Shown one piece after another: positions 1 to 5,215 of a stretch of DNA of 5,215 bases. The stretch is from Treponema sp. GTDB lineage: Bacteria > Spirochaetota > Spirochaetia > Treponematales > Treponemataceae. Location of the stretch: the NCBI GenBank assembly GCA_024699205.1, contig JAILQA010000308.1, positions 1-5,215 on the forward strand. The letters are read 5' to 3'. The translations under genes were made by a program, and so were the position numbers. The notes beneath the pieces are model-generated. The model did no database searches, was not told the DNA's origin, and saw only the letters and a program-made list of their open reading frames with translations. How positions within the stretch are numbered: the stretch's first letter is position 1; each line of letters opens with the position of its first letter.

Positions 1-1042
1 CATTATGGCGCATTCGGTAAATTACTATATCACAACCTACTCAAAAATCTGGCGAGATGTAAAAAATCTTATTTCAGAACCAGACCTTGCATTTGCAAAT
101 ATTGAAGCACCAATCGATACAACTAAAGATGCTTCTTCATATCCTAATTTCAATATGACACAAAAATATGTACAGGCCGCAGTAGATGCTGGCTTTGATG
201 TATTTTCACTCTGCAATAATCACTCGAATGACCAGTATAAAAACGGCATTCTTGAAACAATAAAAACCACAAAAGCAATCACACAGGACACACTGGACCA
301 GACCGGCCACCAGGTTTATTTTTCAGGTCTCAAAGATTCTCCGGAAGCGTCCCTAACCTATAATTATTTTGAATCCAACTACTGGAAAATTCTTTTCCTT
401 CCTATTACAGAATTATTAAACAGGCCGGACGCCTCTGGTTATATCAATTATATAAAACCGGATGATGATTCACGTCTTGCTTTTCAACAAACTGTGAAAG
501 AACTTCGTGCGAAAAATCCTTGTGATTTATTTGTAATTTCCGTTCACACAAGCGAGCCGGAATATACACGAGCCATCACAGATAAACAGAATGAATTTTA
601 TATGAATCTTCTGAATTCAGGAGCTGATGTAGTTTGGGCAAACCATGCTCACATCATCAAAGACAGAAAAATCGTAGTAAACACAAAGACCGGCTGCGAC
701 AAGCTGATTATGTACGCAAACGGAAACACAATCAGCGGACAGCGAACAAAACCTGAACTCACTTCAAAAAATCCGAACGGAGAACGAGACAACACCGGCG
801 ACGGACTTTTTTATAAAGTAACTTTCCACAAAGAAAAAGACGGTTCCATCAAAATCAAAAAATGTGAACCTCAATTTATAACAACCTACATTAACACCGC
901 AAACGAGTACGTAATAAAACCTCTTAATCAGGATTTTGTAGATTACCTCAACGACGTTCCACGCACAAACTGGGCAAAATATATAGAACGCCGCATTAAA
1001 ATCAATAAGGAAGCAACAAAGGATTTAATAGAATGGCAATAG
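1..1042 (+). CDS. CapA-family (poly-gamma-glutamate capsule type) metallophosphoesterase-like protein, 5' end missing
   Basis: This is the C-terminal 346 codons of a CapA/PgsA-like protein, a family with the calcineurin-like metallophosphoesterase fold. The frame is open to the left edge: codon 2-4 is Ile, followed by Met-Ala-His, which reads as the end of the family's G-D-I-M-A-H metal-binding motif. The ATG at 5 is therefore an internal Met, and the true start lies upstream. Counting from that Met, the other family blocks appear in order: ANIEAP (31-36), CNNHSND (70-76, with the N-N-H ligands), SVHTSEPEY (179-187, His181), GADVVWANHAHIIKD (206-220, His214 and His216) and YANGN (237-241). 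All the expected ligand positions in view are kept, so an active metal site is likely. The final motif has Asn where Gly is usual (NHAH rather than GHxH). In Bacillus, CapA/PgsA works in poly-gamma-glutamate export, but no capB or capC is in view, so substrate and role are unknown. The N-terminus is missing, so export or membrane anchoring cannot be judged. The stop TAG at 1040-1042 overlaps the start of the downstream helicase gene. Confidence 0.87.
   Translation, partial: IMAHSVNYYITTYSKIWRDVKNLISEPDLAFANIEAPIDTTKDASSYPNFNMTQKYVQAAVDAGFDVFSLCNNHSNDQYKNGILETIKTTKAITQDTLDQTGHQVYFSGLKDSPEASLTYNYFESNYWKILFLPITELLNRPDASGYINYIKPDDDSRLAFQQTVKELRAKNPCDLFVISVHTSEPEYTRAITDKQNEFYMNLLNSGADVVWANHAHIIKDRKIVVNTKTGCDKLIMYANGNTISGQRTKPELTSKNPNGERDNTGDGLFYKVTFHKEKDGSIKIKKCEPQFITTYINTANEYVIKPLNQDFVDYLNDVPRTNWAKYIERRIKINKEATKDLIEWQ
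1018..1023 (+). promoter_or_regulatory. Ribosome-binding site of hrpA, inside the end of the capA-like gene
   Basis: AAAGGA lies 9 nt upstream of the ATG at 1033 and within the last codons of the upstream gene. It supports ATG 1033 as the helicase start. It also implies that ribosomes finishing the CapA-like protein pass directly over the helicase initiation region, which favours translational coupling. Confidence 0.65.
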
Positions 1043-3651
1043 ATTATAAGTCACTTCCAGTTTACGAACAGAAACAGAAAATCTTAGACTGCCTCGAAAA
1101 CAATCAGGTAGTAATTGTAGAAAGCCCTACAGGTTCTGGAAAAACAACTCAGATTCCAGTCATACTTTACGAAGCAGGCTATGCAACAAACGGAATGATT
1201 GGCGTAACTCAGCCACGCCGCATCGCTGCCCTCAGCGTAAGCGAATTTATTTCAAAGCAGCTGGGCACCACTTACCCAGGCCTTGTTGGCTACAAAATGC
1301 GTTTTGAAGATTACACAAATCAGGATACACGAATCAAAATTATGACAGACGGTATTCTTCTACAGGAAATGAAGCTCGACCCGTGGCTTTCAAAGTACAG
1401 CGTTCTTATGATTGATGAAGCTCACGAACGAAGCTTAAACATTGACTTTGTTCTTGGACTTGTAAAACGAATTTTACGAGAGCGCAGCGACTTCCGCGTT
1501 ATTGTCAGCTCGGCAACAATGAACACACAATCTTTCAGCGAGTATTTTGATAACGCGCCAATCGTTTCAATTGATACTGTTACCTACCCGGTTGCTCTTG
1601 TTTACGACCCGGTTCCAGGCGGCAGTACCACAACAACTGACTCCGGCTGCGACCAGATTCTCACAAAGATTTATAACACTGTAGACCGCGTTCTGGACAA
1701 CGATGAAGACGGCGCAATTCTTATCTTCCTTCCTGGTGAAAAAATCATTAAGGATTGTATGGATAAACTCTACTACTCGCCTATTGGCCGAAAACTTCAT
1801 ATTCTGCCATTGTACGGACGCCTTCCAAAAGAAGAACAGGAACGAGTTTTTGAAAAGGCGCCGGAAGGAAAGCGAAAAGTTGTAATTTCTACTAACATTG
1901 CAGAGACCTCGGTTACTATCAGCGACGTAACTACAGTTATTGATTCAGGCCTTTGCAAGCTGAACTTTTACAATCCGAAAAACTTTACTTCAAGTCTTAT
2001 TGAATCTCCTGTTTCACGTGCTTCCTGCAACCAGAGAAAAGGACGTGCCGGCCGTACTCAGCCTGGTACCTGTTACCGCCTTTATTCACGCAAAGATTTT
2101 GAACTCCGTCCGGAATACACAACAGAAGAGATTTACCGTACAGACCTAAGCGAAGTTGTTCTTCGTATGAGTGAGCTCGGCATTACAGATTTCTACGATT
2201 TTGATTTTATTGCAAACCCTGGCCGCGAAGGAATTATTGGTGCGGTTGATACTCTGCACATTCTTGGCGCCCTTGAAGAGGACAACACTCTTTCAAGTAT
2301 TGGTCAGATGATGGTTAAGTTCCCGCTGGAGCCGCGCATCAGCCGTATTATTGTCGAAGCAATTATGCGATTTCCTGACGTACTTGATAAGGCACTTATT
2401 GCAGCTTCTTTCCTTTCTGCGAACTCGCCTTTTGTTTTGCCTCCAAATGAAGAGATGGAAGCCCGCAAGGCGCATCACCGCTTTCAGGACATTCAGGGCG
2501 ACTTCTGTACCTACCTCAATATTCTCAAGGCCTTTAAGGACACAGATAACCGCGAAAAGTTCTGCAAGAAAAATTATCTTGATGAACGCGTAATGGCCGA
2601 AATCGAAAATATCAACGAACAGCTTATAGAAATCGTAAGTGAAAAAATGGGCATTCCTGTTGTTGAGGGAAAAGGCAGCATGCAGGATTATCTTTGCTGT
2701 ATTGCAGCCGGAATGATGCAGTTTGTATGTATACGAACCGGCCGCGAAAGTTACCGCTCGCTCACCGCTGACCATATTTCAATTCACCCTGGAAGCGTAA
2801 TGTTTAAGAAAGACCCGGTATTTATTGTTGCAGGAGAAATCATCCGCACAAGCCGTATTTTTGCTTCAAGTGTTTCGCCTCTTACCCGCCCTATGCTCGA
2901 CATTATTAATCCTGATTTGTTTGAGCGTCTCATGGCCTGTAAAAAAGAACGCGACAGTTCCCGCGAAGCCCGTATTCTTGAACAGGAACGAAACCGCAAC
3001 GCTAAGGCACTTCGCCGCCAGGAAGCAGAACAGCAGAGAAAGAAAGGTAAAAAAGGAAAAAATGCAGACGCTTCAAGCGAAGAGGCAGTTCCAGAGGATG
3101 CACTTTCACTCGGTGGATTCCTCTTCCCTACAAAGAAAATCAAGGGAAAGAAAACAGCCCTTCTTCCACTCGAACAGCTTCTTGAAGCACTTAAGGTTGA
3201 AAAGAATAAAAACAAGCTGAATAACGCCGGCCAGATGAAAGGCTCTGTCATCACAAGTGACAGCGGTTCAATGCTCAACGGCGAAAAGCTTTCTTTGATT
3301 TTTGATATTGCAAAAGTAGTTGAACTTCGTCCGGTTCCAGAAAAAAAATGGAACCGCCATATGAACGTAAATGTAAATGATCCTATTCAAAAAGAACAGC
3401 TGATTGATTCTCTCTGCTTTATTTTACGTACAGCAATTGCAAAACAGAAAGGCCGTGAATATGGCTTTATCACACTGTACAATAATGGCAACGGAAGTTA
3501 CTGGTTTAAGGTTTCAAGAGGATTTTCAACAGCGCTTATGGAAAGTCATTCAAGTCTTGAAACTCTGATTGAAGAAAACGTTGAGTTCAGTAAGGAAGAA
3601 GAAGGTGCAATTAATAAGGCACTGGCATTAGTTAATAGTCTCTACAAATAA
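1033..3651 (+). CDS. hrpA: ATP-dependent RNA helicase HrpA (DEAH box)
   Basis: This is a cytoplasmic DEAH/RHA-family RNA helicase of 872 residues. Visible motifs: I, SPTGSGKTTQ (31-40); Ia, TQPRRIAA (59-66); Ib, TDG (105-107); II, DEAH (128-131); III, SAT (160-162); V, STNIAETSVTI (286-296); VI, QRKGRAGRT (334-342). The catalytic core is intact. After it come the winged-helix and ratchet regions (about 365-530, including the HrpA-like stretch FCKKNYLDERVM) and an OB-fold region (about 555-625). A Lys/Arg/Glu-rich, probably coiled or disordered segment follows (about 636-710), then about 160 residues I cannot assign. E. coli HrpA is about 1,300 residues with a different long C-terminus, whereas Borrelia HrpA is near 820, so this is the short form. 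HrpB is less likely because its own C-terminal signature is not evident. E. coli HrpA has been linked to mRNA processing and rescue of collided ribosomes, and Borrelia HrpA to global gene regulation and infectivity. The role here is inferred from those. The start at 1033 is supported by AAAGGA 9 nt upstream. The gene overlaps the capA-like gene by 10 bp. Confidence 0.93.
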   Translation: MAIDYKSLPVYEQKQKILDCLENNQVVIVESPTGSGKTTQIPVILYEAGYATNGMIGVTQPRRIAALSVSEFISKQLGTTYPGLVGYKMRFEDYTNQDTRIKIMTDGILLQEMKLDPWLSKYSVLMIDEAHERSLNIDFVLGLVKRILRERSDFRVIVSSATMNTQSFSEYFDNAPIVSIDTVTYPVALVYDPVPGGSTTTTDSGCDQILTKIYNTVDRVLDNDEDGAILIFLPGEKIIKDCMDKLYYSPIGRKLHILPLYGRLPKEEQERVFEKAPEGKRKVVISTNIAETSVTISDVTTVIDSGLCKLNFYNPKNFTSSLIESPVSRASCNQRKGRAGRTQPGTCYRLYSRKDFELRPEYTTEEIYRTDLSEVVLRMSELGITDFYDFDFIANPGREGIIGAVDTLHILGALEEDNTLSSIGQMMVKFPLEPRISRIIVEAIMRFPDVLDKALIAASFLSANSPFVLPPNEEMEARKAHHRFQDIQGDFCTYLNILKAFKDTDNREKFCKKNYLDERVMAEIENINEQLIEIVSEKMGIPVVEGKGSMQDYLCCIAAGMMQFVCIRTGRESYRSLTADHISIHPGSVMFKKDPVFIVAGEIIRTSRIFASSVSPLTRPMLDIINPDLFERLMACKKERDSSREARILEQERNRNAKALRRQEAEQQRKKGKKGKNADASSEEAVPEDALSLGGFLFPTKKIKGKKTALLPLEQLLEALKVEKNKNKLNNAGQMKGSVITSDSGSMLNGEKLSLIFDIAKVVELRPVPEKKWNRHMNVNVNDPIQKEQLIDSLCFILRTAIAKQKGREYGFITLYNNGNGSYWFKVSRGFSTALMESHSSLETLIEENVEFSKEEEGAINKALALVNSLYK

Positions 3652-3652
3652 A

Positions 3653-3681
3653 ACGGTGGTTTCGACAGACTCACCCACCGT
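3653..3681. terminator. Hairpin between convergent genes, probable bidirectional terminator
   Basis: ACGGTGG (3653-3659) pairs perfectly with CCACCGT (3675-3681), giving a 7-bp GC-rich stem. After a T/C mismatch, one further T-A pair can close an 11-nt loop. The hairpin starts one base after the hrpA stop and lies 19 bp from the stop of the minus-strand gene. Read on the minus strand, the stem is followed by TTTTATTTG, a fair U-rich tail. Read on the plus strand it is followed by ATTAATTATTACTATTTT, which is AT-rich but has no clean T run. Termination is therefore likely for the minus-strand gene and plausible for hrpA. The loop (TCGACAGACTC) may also mark a dispersed palindromic repeat. Confidence 0.6.
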
Positions 3682-3699
3682 ATTAATTATTACTATTTT

Positions 3700-5172
3700 C
3701 TATTTTGCATCAGTTGTCTCATCTTCGATCTTAAGCATTGACTTTATTCTGTTTTTTACACCAGAATTAGCTTTTTTGTCTGCATAAATGGCACGCATTG
3801 TTGTTTCTGCAGACGAAAACTTATTCATCTTATACATATCAAGGCCAAGACTCTGAGTTGTAGAATCCTTTGAACCAAGATATTTCAGGCAGATATCGCT
3901 GTAGTTTTTGTTTTCATATTTAGCAAGTTCTTTTCCAATTGCATAACGCAAATCTTTGCGCTTATCATCATTAAGACATTCTTCTGCAAGGGCAAGAATT
4001 TCTTTTTCGCCGGCATGACCTTCCTTTAGTAAAACCTCAACAATTTTTTTCTTAGTTGAATCTCCAACCTTTTTTTCCTGGAGCTGATTTACAAGGAACT
4101 CATTTGCATCTTTTGCATCAAGAGCGGCAAGTGTTGAATAGGCTTCGTCTTTAATTACCTTTTCGCTGTCATTTTTTGCGCGATAAATAAGATACTGAAC
4201 TGCATCTTTCATATTATTTTGTTTTGCAGTTTTAATAGCCTCCTGCCGTACACGCCAGTGCTCATCGCGGATCCCCTGAATTACAGTTTCCTGAGCTTCC
4301 ACTACATCCGGGAAATGAGAAAGCCCTTTAATTACATACTGACGAAGGTTTGGATCATTTTCTGCAAAAAGTTCTACAAGAACCGGAACAGATTCCTTTT
4401 TCTCCATAAGACCAAGAGCTTCTGCCGCATACATTCTTACGTAAAGATTTTCATCTTCATCTTCTGCAACTTCCACAACTTTTTCCCAGGTCTGAACGGC
4501 ATGCATTTTACCGCAAGTACGCATAAGGGTCTGGCGCTGAGCATCACTCAAATCTTCGCGTTCAAGATATTCAACAAGGAACATTGCTTCTTTCGGACCG
4601 CCAATCTCACCAATGGCAGCAATTGCATCATTAAAGTAAGATTCATTTTCACTTTCAATCAAAGAAAGGATTGCAGGAATTGCTTCTTTTGTTTTTACCG
4701 CAGCTACATACTGAAAGCAGGCCTTTACAAGGTCAGTTTTTTCCTCGTAAGGATCGTTCAAAGTTTCAACAGCGTAATCTTCAAGACAAGGATCTTCAAG
4801 CTTGTTGAAATAATTCAAAACCTTCTGCTTAATTGTTGTATTTTTTGTTACCTGAAAAACATCATAAATTTCTTCAGTAAAACGAGGGTCATCATTTTTT
4901 ATAAGTTCATCAATCAGAGTTGAAATTTCAGAAGGAATTCCGTATTTAATTGTGTTTGATTTGTTTTCGTAATCCTTTTCCGACTCATCTTTTTCACCAG
5001 CTTTTTCTGCCTTTTCTTTATCTATAGGCTTTGGGCGTTTTGAATTCGGAACTTCAGATATTCCAGCTTTTGATGCAGATATAGTCTGATTTTCTTTTTC
5101 AGATTCCTCTTCCTGAGCAAAACATATATTAATAGAAAGTAATACAATTAAAAGAAGAAATATCTTTTTCAT
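3700..5172 (-). CDS. Exported HEAT-repeat protein
   Basis: This is a 490-residue protein convergent to hrpA. Residues 1-19 form a classical signal peptide: MKK, then the hydrophobic run IFLLLIVLL, then probable signal peptidase I cleavage after CFA (Ala19/Gln20). Cys17 is preceded by Ile-Asn-Ile, a poor lipobox, so a lipoprotein is less likely, although spirochaete lipoboxes are loose. Residues 20-75 are an acidic and Lys/Ser-rich linker, probably disordered. From about 80 to 475 the chain is a solenoid of roughly 30-residue helical pairs of the HEAT/PBS-lyase type. The clearest units are near 163-194, 228-258, 261-289, 295-322 and 325-353, with typical features such as AIAAIGEIGG, YAAEALGLM and WRVRQEAIKTA. 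No catalytic motif is visible. Such solenoids bind other proteins, so a periplasmic or envelope scaffold role is the best inference; partner and function are unknown. The start at 5172 is supported by AAAGGAG 7 nt upstream and by the signal peptide beginning there. The stop is TAG at 3700-3702. Confidence 0.9.
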   Translation of the reverse strand: MKKIFLLLIVLLSINICFAQEEESEKENQTISASKAGISEVPNSKRPKPIDKEKAEKAGEKDESEKDYENKSNTIKYGIPSEISTLIDELIKNDDPRFTEEIYDVFQVTKNTTIKQKVLNYFNKLEDPCLEDYAVETLNDPYEEKTDLVKACFQYVAAVKTKEAIPAILSLIESENESYFNDAIAAIGEIGGPKEAMFLVEYLEREDLSDAQRQTLMRTCGKMHAVQTWEKVVEVAEDEDENLYVRMYAAEALGLMEKKESVPVLVELFAENDPNLRQYVIKGLSHFPDVVEAQETVIQGIRDEHWRVRQEAIKTAKQNNMKDAVQYLIYRAKNDSEKVIKDEAYSTLAALDAKDANEFLVNQLQEKKVGDSTKKKIVEVLLKEGHAGEKEILALAEECLNDDKRKDLRYAIGKELAKYENKNYSDICLKYLGSKDSTTQSLGLDMYKMNKFSSAETTMRAIYADKKANSGVKNRIKSMLKIEDETTDAK

Positions 5173-5179
5173 AAATCAA

Positions 5180-5186
5180 CTCCTTT
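5180..5186 (-). promoter_or_regulatory. Strong ribosome-binding site of the HEAT-repeat gene
   Basis: On the minus strand AAAGGAG lies 7 nt before the ATG at 5172, a near-consensus Shine-Dalgarno with good spacing that fixes the start. No convincing -10 or -35 element is seen in the 43 bases available upstream, so the promoter is probably beyond the window or the gene follows another one. Confidence 0.75.
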
Positions 5187-5193
5187 GAATGGA

Positions 5194-5206
5194 TTGCTTC
5201 GAGCAA
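5194..5206. repeat. Small inverted repeat at the right edge, upstream of the HEAT-repeat gene
   Basis: TTGC (5194-5197) and GCAA (5203-5206) flank the 5-nt loop TTCGA. An alternative fold pairs GCTT (5196-5199) with AAGC (5206-5209). The stems are only 4 bp, so this could be chance, the 5' leader of the HEAT gene, or the end of a longer element cut by the window. No gene can be called in these last bases. Confidence 0.25.
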
Positions 5207-5215
5207 AGCGACCTA

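Noticed and set aside
2825..3220. A 131-codon plus-strand open frame within hrpA in another frame
   Set aside because: It is out of frame with a helicase whose motifs run continuously, and its composition is atypical. There is no sign of a frameshift in hrpA that would require it.
2293..3278. Two antisense open frames of about 160 codons each (2293-2775 and 2784-3278) under hrpA
   Set aside because: Both are fully inside hrpA. The second has a Ser/Arg/Phe-rich composition that mirrors the Lys/Glu/Arg-rich helicase tail. Neither resembles a known family.
1..3651. A capsule biosynthesis or defence island built around the CapA-like protein and the helicase
   Set aside because: No capsule synthase, nuclease, toxin, transposase or phage gene is present, and HrpA is a housekeeping-type helicase. 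Two adjacent genes are not enough to claim a system.
4219..4923. A 234-codon open frame on the plus strand opposite the HEAT-repeat gene
   Set aside because: It lies wholly antisense to a well-supported gene. Its translation is rich in Phe, Cys, Ile and Asn, as expected from reading Glu/Lys-rich codons backwards, and it has no recognisable motif.
5115..5172. Possible lipoprotein signal (Cys17) in the HEAT-repeat protein
   Set aside because: The residues before Cys17 are Ile-Asn-Ile. Ile directly before the Cys is unfavourable, even with relaxed spirochaete lipobox rules, while the CFA/Q signal peptidase I site two residues later fits better.

Overview
The window looks like a piece of a spirochaete chromosome, most likely a host-associated Treponema. 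This is an inference from three things. The DNA is AT-leaning. The DEAH helicase is of the short HrpA type with an unfamiliar C-terminal tail, and spirochaetes such as Borrelia also carry an HrpA much shorter than that of E. coli. The third gene encodes an exported HEAT-repeat protein, a kind common in treponemes. None of these is diagnostic, and no rRNA, tRNA, CRISPR array, insertion sequence or phage gene is visible.

Layout. Bases 1-1042 (+) hold the 3' part of a CapA-family metallophosphoesterase-like gene. The window edge cuts through its first metal-binding motif (G-D-I-M-A-H), so the first ATG in the window is not the real start. Bases 1033-3651 (+) hold an 872-residue DEAH-box RNA helicase (hrpA) that overlaps the capA-like stop by 10 bp and has its own ribosome-binding site, so the two are probably co-transcribed. 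Bases 3652-3699 form a short convergent intergenic gap containing a 7-bp hairpin that can serve as a terminator in both directions. Bases 3700-5172 (-) hold a 490-residue exported HEAT-repeat protein with a signal peptide and a highly charged linker. Bases 5173-5215 contain its Shine-Dalgarno site and a small inverted repeat at the window edge.

The genes do not form an obvious pathway. HrpA acts on RNA or ribosomes in the cytoplasm. CapA-like proteins are linked to envelope polymer (poly-gamma-glutamate) systems, but many family members have no known function. The HEAT protein is probably a periplasmic protein-protein interaction scaffold. The points most worth following are the unassigned C-terminal region of the helicase, the capA-hrpA coupling, and the intergenic hairpin, whose loop resembles a dispersed bacterial repeat. 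I see no clear sign of a new multi-gene system.
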